A stretch of DNA of 64,000 nt from Diphasiastrum complanatum (Eukaryota; Streptophyta; Lycopodiopsida; Lycopodiales; Lycopodiaceae), in assembly GCA_029204225.1 (NCBI GenBank), contig CM055096.1, positions 62,044,957 to 62,108,956 of the forward strand, written 5' to 3'. Every line of letters begins with the position of its first letter. The first letter of the stretch is position 1. A program made the translations under genes and the position numbers. Positions 23,993-36,200 of this stretch are shown in pieces. A model generated the notes under the pieces. That model did no database searches, was not told the origin of the DNA, and was given only the letters and a program-made list of their open reading frames with translations.

Positions 23993-25346
23993 TAGGTTTC
24001 CACTAACTAGTTTAGCTGTATTTTAGCTATTTTATTACTTTTTAGAGTAGTTTTAGGTAGATTTGTGGGTGTTTAGAGTTAGTTTTCTGTATTTTTTTGT
24101 GTTTGGACTGTTCACAACTAGCAGAGGAGGTGTGAGAAGGTAGAGGAGGCCCTGAACAGCCTCTAAAGGCTTGAAACCCAAACCAACCAGCCAAAAAAAT
24201 CCAAAAAATATCAGTGTCAATTAACTCTTGCATGACTGACAACAGCTCCAAGGTATTGTCCCGGACCTGCAAAGAAGCCTGCGAGAGTTAGTTCCAAGTA
24301 GATTGTAAAAATCAGAGAAAAACCATAAAAAGTTCAAAAAACTCTTGAAAAAATCCAAAGAAATTCAAATCTTCATAAGAACTCTCACAGAGCCCTCTGA
24401 AGTTCCATCTCAGTGAGACCAGAACACAGAAAAGCTTGCAAGAGTTAGTTTGATGTCTAAGTGCCTGTGCGAGAGTTCCTAGTGAAAAAAAGACAAGAAA
24501 GTACCAGTGAACCCTCGCAAACAGCAAAATTTTTAGTTTCAGTGGTCAAGAACTCTCGCAAGGGATTCTGAAGTTCCATCTCAGTGAGACCAGGACACAA
24601 AAGAGCTTGCGAGAGTTAGTTTGATTCTAGTGAGCAGAAAATTGGGTTTAAGTGCTAAAAAATCACTAAAAAGTGAAGATCTAGCAAATCCTTCCCGTAA
24701 GAACTCTCGCAGACCCTCTAAATTGATTCAAAATTTCAATTTACATCAGTGATGAAGCCTGCGAGAGTTAGTTTTGAGATTTGGTGAAGATCAAGCCAAA
24801 AAAGTGGTTTCGAACCCTCGCAGACAGTGAAATTTTCACTTCTTGCAGGAGTTAACTCTCATAGAGAATTCTATAGTGAGATCTGATCCAAATCCAGCTA
24901 CCGTGAGCCTTGTGAGAGTTACTTCCCAAATATCAAAGAGATATCAAGTTTTTTTATCTGCAAAAATAGCTAAAAAACCCTCGCACAGCCAACCCTTGCA
25001 CAGCCAACCCTCGCACAAGAGAATCCTCGCAGACTAGATCAGTGAGAAGATCTGCATTAGATCCAGCTACTATCCAAAAATCAGGTCAATCAGTGCAAGG
25101 AGTAAAAAATTATCAAGGAAAAACCATCGTAAAAGGCCTAAAATTCACTTCCGGTCGATCAGATCAATCAGATCCTTGAGATCCAGACAGCATCCTACTG
25201 TATAAGCAAGATCCAATCACTTTGGAACCCACCATCGGATGAATCTGAGATTGGGACGATCAATAGCACGAAGGATAGCAAATCAAGCACCACACCTTCC
25301 CAGATTAGCAGTCGTGCAATAAGAGGCAGAACCAGAACTAGCACTA
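23993..25346 (+). other. Gypsy leader with a dispersed AACYCTCGCA motif array
   Basis: A 1.35-kb untranslated leader. From about 24225 to 25035 it contains some 17 copies of a 10-bp motif, AACTCTCGCA or AACCCTCGCA, on either strand (TGCGAGAGTT at 24270, 24470, 24609, 24763; AACTCTCGCA at 24549, 24705; AACCCTCGCA at 24513, 24811, 24977, 25005). Spacing is irregular. The same motif clusters again after integrase. Short antisense frames here are not supported. Confidence 0.7.
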
Positions 25347-26600
25347 ATGGATCCAATGGGCCAACCCGTACCTATCGCTCCCTTGCAAGCAGTCCGGAGA
25401 GCACCACGGATGGAAATATCAATATACAACGGATCATCAAATCCCATCCGATTCCTCTAGATCTACGAGCAAGCTTGTGAAATCTACGGCGAACAGACAC
25501 CTGCGGAGAAGCTGATGTTGTTCCCCATGTCCTTATTGGCAGTGGCTCAGGATTGGTTTTTCAACCTGTCAGAGGAAGAAAAATCTATCTGGGAAGCGGT
25601 TAAAGCGGCTCTCATTATGCACTTTAAACCAAGAAAGTTCCTGGAAGACCCGTTCCTCCTGCTGAGCAAAGTCAAAATGGGAAAACGAGAAAGGGTCAGA
25701 GACTATATTGAGTGGGTTAAATACTTACGATCTGAGTGCAGTGCAGCCCTAACTCCCGATCATGCGGTGATCATGTGGTTCCTAGCCGGACTACCACGAA
25801 ACATCAGAAGAGAACTGAAACGATGGGAGCAGTACACTACTCTGCAAGAAGCTATGAAAGATGCCATCAAGGAAGAGGATGAGGGATCTGATGACGAATA
25901 TCCATCCACCCACACCCCTACTCCCTCGTTAGTATCATTATCATCAACCGCATCTGCTACGAAATTACACAAACAACATATGGAGCAACTTACGGCACAG
26001 TTTGACCATAAACTGAAGGCCTTACAGGGAACTGTAGCAGTAATGCCACATCAACCGGAACCAAACCAGCTGCAGTATCCAAGACGAAAAAATGTATGGT
26101 ATTCAGTGTGCACATAAAACCATACAATGAACGAGTGTCTAGTCCTAAAGCAAAATCTGAGACTAACACAGATTCTACCATCCGTGCAATGCAACATCGC
26201 ACGATACGGCATTTTGTCCGTTCAACCCCCGGATTGTTCAACAGAAGAGAAGTCCTTATCAGACTTCTTATCCTTACCATCAAGGGGCACCCAACGCGGC
26301 GCCAAGGTACGGCGCACCAAATCAACTACAACGTATGGCCTTACCTGCTCCACCAGGGCCAGCCAATCAACAAGTGGCCCATGTAAACCTGACAGCAGCG
26401 GAACTCGAGATGCAAATGCCACCTCAACCTGAGCAGCAGCAATGGTACGGACCGGATGAACAATTTATGGATCCTACCATAAATGAATATGTTGTGGCCT
26501 ATGCAGCTCAAACTCAACGTCAAGCGGAAGAAATTACGGCTGCTACGGATGTGTCGAAGGACACATAATTGCGAAATGTCCCTACAAGGGACAATATACA
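25347..26600 (+). pseudogene. Gypsy gag, broken
   Basis: Frame from ATG 25347 (MDPMGQPVPIAPLQAVRRAP). A single TAG at 25458-25460 interrupts FL*IYEQACEIYG, then AQDWFFNLSEEEKSIWEAVK, KMGKRERVRDYIEW and FLAGLPRNIRRELKRWEQY match the retrotrans_gag domain. A stop at 26115-26117 falls in a damaged Cys/His stretch (VCT*NHTMNEC). A frameshift near 26300 leads to a Gln-rich tail (MPPQPEQQQWYG) and, after another shift, a knuckle-like CYGCVEGHIIAKC at about 26543-26581. It shares the GLPRxIRREL motif with the gag copies at 16.8-20.8 kb but is only distantly related. Confidence 0.85.
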
Positions 26601-26689
26601 TCCTTCTGCCAACAATAGTCCAACACACCATACCCTTGGTGGACGGAGCAATCCCCAAGGTAAGCCGTTATTACCGCTGCAACCCAAAA

Positions 26690-27354
26690 TTATACTGAAC
26701 TGATCAAGCAGGAGTTGTAGAAGCTGATGGATGCAGATTTTATCTATGAAATGGGGCACATGGAATGGGTATCACCGATAGTTATAGTACCCAAGAAGAA
26801 CGACAAAATGCGCATTTGTGTGAATTTGAAGGCACTAAATGCAGTCACCAAAAAAGATCATTTTCCTTTACCATTTACGGAAAGTGTTCGACAGAGTAGC
26901 TGGTGCCGAGGCCTACAGGTTTTCTAGATTGCTTCAGCGGCTACAACCAGGTGAAGATAGCCCCCCAAGACCAAAACAAAACAACATTTGCCACGGAATG
27001 GGGAACCTATGCCTATAAAGTAATGCCATTTGGACTTTGCAATGCCCCAAGCACCTTCTAGTGAGTCATGCAGATGGCATTCAAAGATTATCTGCAAAAA
27101 AATTTGGAAATTTCTTGGATGATCTGTGCGTGCATGGACCAGACTTTGAACACTTATCCAACCTGGAAAAGGTGTTACAAAAATGCCGCGACTACCAGAT
27201 CTCCCTGAATCCAGAAAAATGTCAATTCTGGGTAACACATCGCTTGATTCTCGGCCATATAGTGTCAAGACACGGGATCGCCACAGATCTACCAAAGCCT
27301 CACAACGGATCCACATTGGAACGAGGAAGCCCTAAATGCTTTCCAGAAGCTTAA
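26690..27354 (+). pseudogene. Gypsy reverse transcriptase, broken
   Basis: 26727-26880 reads MDADFIYEMGHMEWVSPIVIVPKKNDKMRICVN-type RT start with LNALT-like KALNAV. After a frameshift it has [15 protein letters not shown], then [24 protein letters not shown], a stop, and the catalytic box as FLDDL (27113-27127), the Y/FxDD motif. It continues to NPEKCQFWVTHRLILGHIVS. I see no aspartic protease (DTG) between gag and RT, so that part appears deleted or too decayed. Confidence 0.87.
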
Positions 27355-27787
27355 GGATGCATTGGTTTCAGCACCAGTCTTACGCCCACCCAATTGGTCC
27401 ATTGAGTTTCACGTGCATATGGACGCATCAAAGTATGCACTTGGAGCAGTCTTAATCCAGCCAGGTGAACACAAAAAGGATGTTGCAAGCCGACAGCTCA
27501 GTGATACCAAAATGAATTATTCAACCACAGAGCGAGAAGCACTGACAATGATTTATGCGGTTAAGAAATTTCGACATAACCTGATGGCCACACATTTTGC
27601 TTTTTATACGGACCATCAACCCTTGATCTATCTTGTTAATAAAACTTGCAACACCGGGAGAATCACCAGATGGCTACTTCTGTTGTTGGAATTTGATTTT
27701 CGGATAGTAGTTCGCAAGGGAAAACAACAATACATGGCAGATCATGTATCACGAATCAAGGGAGGAGATTGCAATCCAACCCGATGA
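27355..27787 (+). pseudogene. Gypsy RNase H domain
   Basis: Reads VHMDASKYALGAVLIQ (first catalytic Asp), SRQLSDTKMNYSTTEREAL (catalytic Glu) and AFYTDHQPLIYL (third Asp), ending in KGKQQYMADHVSRI, all in one frame. These are the DEDD-type RNase H residues of Ty3/gypsy. The domain itself is intact but lies in a pol broken on both sides. Confidence 0.9.
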
Positions 27788-28905
27788 TGAGCTGGCAGAT
27801 GCTGCCTTATTTTACGTGGACACAGTACAAGAATGGACTATCGACATTGTTGAATATCTAATGCGGGGCCAGCCAGACAAATCATAGAAATTGATCTTGA
27901 AGGCTAGACCTTATCAGCTGATTGTCGGCCAGTTATACCGAAGAGGACCAGACGAAATTCTTCGGCGGTGTATTCTTCGTCATGAGGCCACCCAGATCAT
28001 TTCGCTTTCACATGAAGGCATGGGTGGGGGCCATTTTGCATTCGATAAAAAAGTGCAATGTGTGCCAAAGGGTGAGAAGGCCAACAAGATTGAATTATGA
28101 CCTACTGCATCCGGTCTTAGCCCAAGCACCATTCGAAAAGTGGGGATTGGATTACATCGGTCCAATTCACCCTGCGGCAAGGAGTTCTCAGGCTCGAAAC
28201 GTAATCGTAGCCACAGACTACCTCACCAAATGGGTCGAAGCCAAGGCAGTAAGAGTAGCTGATGCTAGGACCACTGCCAAGTTCCTTTATGAAAATATCA
28301 TTGTACGCTTCGGATGCCCGGTAGAGCTAGTCAGTGATCGCGGAAGCCATTTCATCAATGAGACCATCAAGGTCCTGTTGGAGGAATTCTTCGTGATCCA
28401 TAGAACCAGTACTCCTTATTATCCTCGTGGTAATGGGCAAGCAGAATCATCCAATAAGATCCTGTGTAGCATGCTCACAAAAACAGTTGAAGCTAGCAGA
28501 TCAAATTTGGAACATAATTTGCATGTTGCATTCAGGACAACATATAAAGGAAGCACTGATCAAACACCCTTCCAATTGGTATATGGTCAGGATGTTGTGA
28601 TGCCAGTAGAGTTTCTAGTTCATTCATTAAGGATTGCCACCATGCAATGTCTTAGTGAGTCCAAATCTCTACAGCTACGTCACAAAGCTCTGCATAAACT
28701 CTGTGAAGCACGCTTACTAGCTGTGCATGCACTGGCAATTGAAAAGGAAAGACGCAAAGCATGGCATGATCATCGGTTACAAAAGAAGAATCTTCATTCC
28801 GGAGATTTGGTCCTGATGTATGAAACCAAGGCGATCAAAGAAAAATTAAAATTCACAGGTGAAGGTCCCTATCGGATCAAGAAAATTCTTAATCATGGAG
28901 CATGA
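27788..28905 (+). pseudogene. Gypsy integrase, partly broken
   Basis: The HHCC region is split by a frameshift and deletion (HEGMGGGHF in one frame, KKCNVCQRVRRPT in the next, near 28050). The core is continuous: WGLDYIGPIHP (D1), LVSDRGSHF (D2), and NGQAESSNK (E), the DDE triad with the usual 35-residue spacing region. It ends GDLVLMYETKAIKEKLKFTGEGPYRIKKIL, the GPY/F-type C-terminus, with no chromodomain following. One stop at 28903-28905 may precede a short natural tail. Confidence 0.9.
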
Positions 28906-28984
28906 ATTTAGAAAAGTTACATGGGACACCATTCGATACACCCATCAACGGTAGCCAGTTGCACAAGTACTTGCCACCATAGAG

Positions 28985-30075
28985 AGATAGATCTAGATTG
29001 ATGGGGGCACGTTATGAAAAGCTAATCTGCTAAGCCATCACTGCTAGATCTAAGGAGATCAAGCCAAATCAAGCTAAGTCCATCAAGATTCAGATCTGGC
29101 AAGATCGGGGAAATCCATCAGAATCCAAGAAGGATCCAGATTCAGATAGGATCAAGAAGGAAGCTGATCATCAGATTGACTGAGGGATCTATTACCAAGT
29201 ATCCATCAAAATTTTCAGAGAACTACCAATAGTCAAATCAAGCCTGGATGAGGCTGATTACCAATTTACAAAAGTTAAAAACCAGAAAATTCCAAGATCT
29301 CGTCAAAAAACACTCTAAAAGAGCAACTTTTCATGATTTTTTGAGATTCCTTGGGAGATAGCTCTTGAAACTTAGACAGTCACCAGATCTGACCCAGATG
29401 CATCCATGAAAATCTCTGCAAGAGTTCCTAATGGAGGAATCACCATTTTCTAGTGTATGCGAGGGTTCCCAGAAGCAGAATTTTCAGAACCCTCGCAGAG
29501 CATCAAGATCAACTTACCAACCCTCGCAAGGTGCCTAAATAGAATCAGAGCAGTGAAATTAGTCTGCCTACATGGTCTGATCTTGAAACTCCAATCATAG
29601 GGGCAAGTTGTGCGAGAGATCACCTCCTGCAAGAGTTGAACCCACGCAAACAGCCTAAACCCTCGCAGAACCTTCGCATAGCAGTCAAATCACCTTCTGA
29701 ACTCTCGCAGACTTCCTTGAGGTCTTAGAATTTTGTGAAGAAGGTGTTTGCCAAAATTTGGGTGGAACTGAACAAGGGAAAGTGGATTTCACCTAATACG
29801 CACTCTAAATTCCGCTATATAAGGGATGAAATTGAGTCATTTGTCACCTTTGCTAGTGAAGCTCTGCCAAAATTTACACTGAAATTACCAAGTTTTCCGT
29901 TTGCGACCAAACTTACTACCAGCTATCATCTGATCATACTGAACACCGATATGCGTTCTGAACTACACTTCTTGTCATCCAACACTCGTTATTCACAATT
30001 TTTTGTCATTTTCACACCTTTTTTCATTTTCCACCATTTTTCCTACTTTGTCGACTTCTAATCATCACTGCTAAC
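28985..30075 (+). other. Spacer between gypsy integrase and third ORF
   Basis: About 1.1 kb without a supported gene. Between 29410 and 29720 it holds about ten more copies of the AACYCTCGCA motif (29458, 29491, 29518, 29657, 29700 and variants). The frame at 29735-30061 has no recognised motif. A CATTTTC(C/A)ACC-type T-rich stretch precedes the next start. Confidence 0.6.
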
Positions 30076-31407
30076 ATGGCCTCCTCATCCTCTGAAGAAT
30101 CCGGCACCAAACAGGTGATCTAGCGTGACATCCCCGAGGCCACACAGATTTGGCCTCTACCCTCTGATGCTTTGATCCAACCATGGCTGCAGACAATCGG
30201 CCCACTTCTAGAGGCAATGGGTTTTTACCCGGTGTTTTTCCATTTTGAGATTAACATGGGCCTCGCCCTTCATGCTTACGCCACCTGGGACGAGGAAAAG
30301 ACTCGTTTCCACTTCCTGTACCAAGGTACCACGTACAAGGTCAAGATTAATGTCGACTCGATGGTTACCATTGGCATTATGTCCGGTGATCGTCAGCCCT
30401 TCTCCCATCACAACACCAAAATTTTGATCAAGCCTTTCGTCATCCAAACTGCACCAGAAATTCCAATTCAGACTAACAATGGTTACCTGATAGATGCTAT
30501 CACGGAACCTGTCATTCAGGCGGCTACGCATCTGTTGAATAACTTTCTGGTTATTTCAACATTTTGCAAGGACAAAATCCAGTCTAAGCTGTTGAGTCAG
30601 ATAGTGGAATCTTTTCTATGATTCCCTAGCCCCTCCATTGTGCCATACGACTGGCATAGCTTCCTTATTCGTGAACTAACCAACTCCATCAAACCCAACA
30701 ACCGTGAGCTTATCACAGCAGGCCCCTGTTGTGTAACTTTGTCTGTGCACTTCTCGAGGCAAAAGTGCACGGTTTCCAATGCTCATCCCTTTTGTCTACC
30801 CTCATACCACATACTAACCTTTATCCGCCATCTCAAGCATCAACCTCCTCCCAACCTACAATTATTAACACAACGGCTAGCAAACAAATGTGTGGCGCTG
30901 CTTCTACATCCACATCTCCACCTGCTACCCGAAAACGCACTTCCACTATCGCACTAATCACCCCATCAACAACTGTCACTTCTTCTTTCGTGCAATCCCC
31001 CACTCCGATCTCTGTTGTCGCTACCTCTCTTCCTGTTCCATCCACATCTGCTTATGTGTCCACCCCCATTTCCTATCTCTGTTCCATTATCCACTACTCC
31101 GTCCATCATCATCGCATCTTCCATCACTCCTACCGCTACCGTTGCTTCCATTCCGTTCAATCCATCTGATTCTCAATTGTCTCCAAACACTCTGGCATGG
31201 ATGCAAGTCATCAACTTTTCACCCCCACGCCAGACCCTTTCTGCTCCATCTTCGCCTTCTTCTATACTCCACACCACCCTTCAGTTCCTCTCTTTTCCTC
31301 CCGCCCTCTCGTTAGGACAAACCGTCCTCACCCCTATTTCCATAGGCCCCACCTGCTTCACCACCAAAGGTTGTCGAGGGCAAACAACTGTTGCCTGATG
31401 ATGCATT
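30076..31407 (+). pseudogene. Third ORF of the gypsy element, 5' part
   Basis: From ATG 30076 (MASSSSEESGTKQVI) the frame has a TAG at codon 16, then runs IWPLPSDALIQPWLQTIG through HFLYQGTTYKVKINVDSM to a TGA at 30619-30621, and continues YDWHSFLIRELTNSI. Frameshifts near 30730 and 31020 lead into a long Ser/Thr/Pro-rich linker. Excising copia D and one GCATT copy joins this frame to 37843 without a break (LLPDDA / FIQTVF). I do not recognise the globular N-terminal domain. Position after integrase is where Athila-like elements carry an env-like ORF, but I see no signal peptide or membrane segment. Confidence 0.75.
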
Positions 31408-32062
31408 TGTGAAAATTGTCAACATTTCCTAGCTAGTTTGAGGCCTAAATTGGCTAAAATTGTAAATAGTTTTGGTTCTGGAGTTTCACACGTGTGAACC
31501 AGGCCACAATGTTTTTATTTACTGTATTTTTTCAGTATGATGAAGTGTCAAACTTCATACCCTTCAAAATGAGACCATTTTGATGTATTTTGGTCATATA
31601 AGCCATTTTTAGCTATTTTTCCTATATAGGGAATATCTAGGGTCAAGTACCTTCTAGAGAGAGGAGAGAGAGTCATCTTCCTCATCCATAAATAGTAGGG
31701 AAGTCGTGGAGAACAGGTTGGAGAAACCTTTTGTATGCTTCATTGAGATCAATAGATCATTGTCATTGTTTCTTCCTCCATTGAGAGCATTGTTGTGTGT
31801 ATTGTCTTCAAGCTATTGTGTATGATCTTAGGTGCTTTCCAAAAGTGATAGGCTGATGTATTATGGACTGTATAATGCTATTTTGGGCCGCACTTGATGT
31901 TTATGGAAGTTTCCATTTGTGATAAATGCTTTTTGATCAAGTTCTTTGCATTCTAGGTAGCATAGAATGTGTTGCCAATTCCTAGCTTATGTAGTTTGGA
32001 GTGCAAGCATTCAAGCCAATGATCTTGGAGTTTAGATCCACTTAGGATCTGTATTTTTCACA
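31408..32062 (+). repeat. 5' LTR of copia D
   Basis: TGTGAAAATTG to TATTTTTCACA. Contains the perfect 14-bp palindrome TTCACACGTGTGAA at 31485-31498 (G-box core CACGTG), and CCTATATAGGG near 31621, the best TATA candidate. Confidence 0.97.
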
Positions 32063-33233
32063 TGGTATCAGAGCTGGTTGGCTTCTATTTACAGTAAGTA
32101 TTCCATTTTTGGTGATATTTGGATGTTTGATCAAGTTCTAGCATGATTTTGCATTGCTTTGTTGATCAAATCTTACTAACCTTTGTTTTGTGAGTTGAAC
32201 TTGTGGATCAAAAGCATATTTCAGGTCTATTGAAGATCAGAGGCTGAAAAGAAACTATTTTGGATCAGATCATAACACCTAATCATTTGTGATTGTGAGG
32301 CTTGTGCATATTCAATACTAACAATGTTCTTTTCAATCCTATTGTTGACAATCTCCATTCTTGGATGAACACTCTCCTTAAGTGGATGAAACTTCTCCTT
32401 AAGTGGATGACAAATGCTCTTTTGAGTGAGTTGTAATTCTCCTAAAGGCTGAGCAAAGCTCCCATTTGGATGAAAGATCCCCTTTTTTGGGTGAACATAT
32501 TGCAAGCTCCATTGTGAAGAGCATATTGTAAAGATTGTCATCAATTTTGGCATAAATTTTGGTGTACTTTGTTGAGCATGTAAGTAACTCTCCTTATGTA
32601 ATTTGATTGGAGCATTTGCTGGAAGGTGTTAACCATTATGCAAGTGTGTTTTCAGGTTCTTAACAGGTTGAGGAACATTCTCATGTGAAGTGATCTTAGA
32701 TCTACATCTAAACACCAAGATTTGACAAGATAGTGAAGCTAGTCTTGTGATTCACTAAGTGTGCTCATTCATTCACCTCTAAATCTTGTATTTATCACTT
32801 GCTGGAGTTTATAAACTTTTAGAAGTGTGGTTTACATGTGGTTTTACAGGTTGAATCAATATCTTAGTGTGTTGATCATATGTTGATCAAGTTTGTTCAT
32901 TACTAGGTAATCTTGGCATCCTAGTTTTGGGTATTTTCTAAGAATGCAAGTAACTCTTCACACCATAACTTGATTTGGTCACTTGCTGGAAAGTTTGAGA
33001 GCTTAAGCAAGAGTGTGTTCAGGTTGGTTTGATTTTGTAATCCATTCTTAGTGTGTGCAAAGTGTTGCATGTGTTTCAATCTTCCTTTCTATGCTTGAAA
33101 CCATCTAGGTTCAAGATAGAAGTGTTTTAGGGTCCTAAATCTTCATAGATCTCTTTATCTATCATTTGTTGAGAGAAAAGTGAGTGCTAAGTGCTTTAGG
33201 ACAGAACCTAAAAGTTGAAGAAACATTAGAATC
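32063..33233 (+). other. PBS and leader of copia D
   Basis: TGGTATCAGAGC at 32063-32074 is the exact plant copia initiator-tRNA-Met site and touches the LTR. The 1.16-kb leader up to ATG 33234 has no supported ORF. It contains loosely repeated phrases (cttgctggaaagttt, caggttg), suggesting old internal duplication. Confidence 0.9.
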
Positions 33234-36200
33234 ATGGCTTCCAATGGTGGGATCATGCTAGAGTCTAGTGAAAGGTTGAGTTCATCAAACTACTCTACTT
33301 GGAAAGTGAGGATGGAGTCCTTACTTGAGTTGAATGAACTCATGGACATAGTTGCAGAAATTGAAGAGAGACCTCTCACACTTCAAGAGCAACAAAGGTT
33401 TGATAAGAAGGCCAAAAGGGCTCTTCATATCATTAAAATGAATGTTACAAATGAACTTCTCAAGGAAGTTGGAAAGTGTCAAAGTGCAAGTGAGGCATGG
33501 AATGCCTTAAAGAAGCTCTTTGAATCAAAGTCCACATCTAGGGTATTGACCCTAAGGAGACAAATATTTTCTAGTAGGCAAAGAGAGGGTGAAAGTGCTC
33601 ATGCATTTATCTTGAGAGTTAAGTCCCTAAGTGATGATTTAGCATGCATTGATGAGAACATAAAAGATGGTGAAATAGTCCAAGTTATGTTGAATGGTTT
33701 GCTAAATGAACATGCTAACCTTGTGCAAAGTTTTGCCATTCAAAGAGTCTTGCCAAGTGTGGTTGACTTGCAAGAAATCTTATTGGCTGAAGAACATAGG
33801 TTGCAATCAAAGCTTGATGGTGCATCCTTGCAAGGTGGAGGTGAAGAGGCTTTATTCACAAAAGGCAAATTCAAGGGCAAAGGTAAAGGCAAAGGGAAAT
33901 GGTCCAAAGGTGGTAACTTTGATCATGATGATCACTCTTCCTCTTCCTCTTCTACTAAGAACAATAAGTCAAAGTTCAAGTGCTTTTATTGTGGGATAAA
34001 AGGTCATTTTGCAAATGAATGTTATAAGAAGAAAAGAGAGCAAGGAGAGAGGCAAGGAAATCTTACAATAGATGAGGAAGAACAAAACACATGTGAATCA
34101 CTTGTTATGACTTCAAGTTTGTTAGCCAACATAGATGATAATGATCCTTGGTGGATTGATAGTGGAGCCTCATCTCACATGACAAGACATAAGGAATACT
34201 TTACATCCTTATTGTCTTATGAGGGAGAAGGTAACATCATCTACACTGCAAATGATGGTCAATGTGACATCAAAGGCATAGGCACTATTCCTATTTCCCT
34301 TTCAACAAATAGGAAAGCAAATCTTGAAAATGTTTTGTACATTCCTTCAATCACTAAGAATTTGCTTAGTGTAAGTCAAATGATTGACAAAGGACTTGAT
34401 GTGGAGTTCATTGGAGATGCATGTTTGATAAGTAAATGTGGATCCTTGATTGCTCAAGGTAGGAGGCATGGTAAACTTTTCAAGCTTGATGCATGTGTGA
34501 TCTCTAATCATGAAGGATGTATGGCTAGGGAGCAATTGACAAACCAAGAAGTTTGGCACAAGAGGTTGGGCCATCCCAACTTCAAATCTTTGGAGGTAAT
34601 GGCAAAGAAAGAGCTTGTTCTTGGTCTCCCTAAAAGTCTTGTTGCAAACAATAGTGTTTGTGAACATTGTGCCTTGTCCAAATCTCATAGACTTGCTTAT
34701 TCTAGATCTACTTCTAGATCTAAAGAAGCTTTTCAACTTGTGCATTCTGATATTCATTCTTCTAGTACAACTAGCAATGGTGGGGCAAAGATGTATGCAA
34801 CTTTCATTGATGACTTTAGTAGGTATACTTGGATCTATCTTCTTAAAAGTAAGGATGAAGTGTTTGCTGCATTTGTCAAGTTCAAGAATGAAATGGAAAA
34901 CCAATTCAATACAAAGATCAAATGCTTAAGATCTGATAATGGAGGGGAATACACCTCAAATAGGTTCAAAGATTTTTGTATAGCACATGGGATTAAGAGG
35001 GAGATGTCTATTCCTAGGACTCCACAACAGAATGGAGTGGCCGAGAGGAAGAATAGAACCCTTTGTGAATGTGCCAAGGCAATGAGACTACATGCTAATC
35101 TTGCTAAGTCTTTTTGGGGGGAAGCTTTAGCATGTGCTAACTATCTATGTAATAGATGGACAAGTGCTTCCTTGGATGGTAAAACTCCTCATGAGGTTCT
35201 TTATGGTAGAAGGCCGAGTGTCAAGCATTGTAGGATCTTTGGATGTACATGTTTTGTCAATATCACACTTGATGATAGAACTAAAGAAGATCCTTCATCA
35301 AAGAAGGGTGTGTTTGTTGGCTATAGTGAAGTAAGCAAGGCTTACAAAGTGTACATTCCTTCTACAAAGAAAGTTGTCATAAGTAGGGATGTCATCTTTC
35401 ATGAAGAGAATGTTTCCAATGTTGTTGATGTTGATGTTGATGTGCCTACTCATCATCATGATGTGCAAGATGTCTTGGATGAAGATGGAGATGCCACTCC
35501 AAAGCAAACTTCAAGGAAGACTCAAAGGCAAAGGGCTAAGCCATCAAGGCTAACCTATGATGAAAAAGGAAAGCAAGTGGTGGACAACTCTAACTTTGCT
35601 TTTCTTACCTCTTTTGATGAACCAACTTGTGTAGGTGAAGCAATTCAAAAGAAGGAATGGATCCAAGCCATGGATCATGAGCATCAAGCACTCATCAAAA
35701 GCAACACATGGAGGTTGGTAAAGCTTCCAAAGGACAAGAAGGCAATTGGTTGTAAGTGGATCTTCAAGATCAAGACAAATCAAGATGGATCAATCAACAA
35801 GTACAAGGCAAGGTTGGTGGCAAAGGGGTATGCTCAAGAATATGGTATTGACTATGATGAGACCTTTGCACCCGTGGCAAAGATGGTAACTATTCGAATC
35901 CTAATCTCTCTTGCAACTCTTTATGATTGGGATATGTGGCAAATGGATGTTACTAATGCCTTCTTGAATGGTGATCTTGAAGAAGATATTTACATGGAGC
36001 AACCCGAGGGCTATGTTTCACATGATGAGCCTAATCATGTGTGCTATCTCCAAAAGAGTTTGTATGGGCTAAAGCAAGCACCAAGGAGTTGGTATGCTAA
36101 GCTCAATTCCTTCTTACTTTCTCAAAACTTTGTTATGAGTGAGTATGATCATTCTCTCTACTTTAGATTGAATGAAAATGATATCACTTTACTTTTGATC

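Noticed and set aside
30838-31160. Minus-strand Gly/Val/Asp-rich frames
   Set aside because: They are antisense to the Ser/Thr/Pro-rich linker of the gypsy third ORF and reflect its composition.
34347-34904. Antisense frame of 185 codons inside copia D
   Set aside because: It is the shadow of the integrase coding region on the other strand, with no independent motif.
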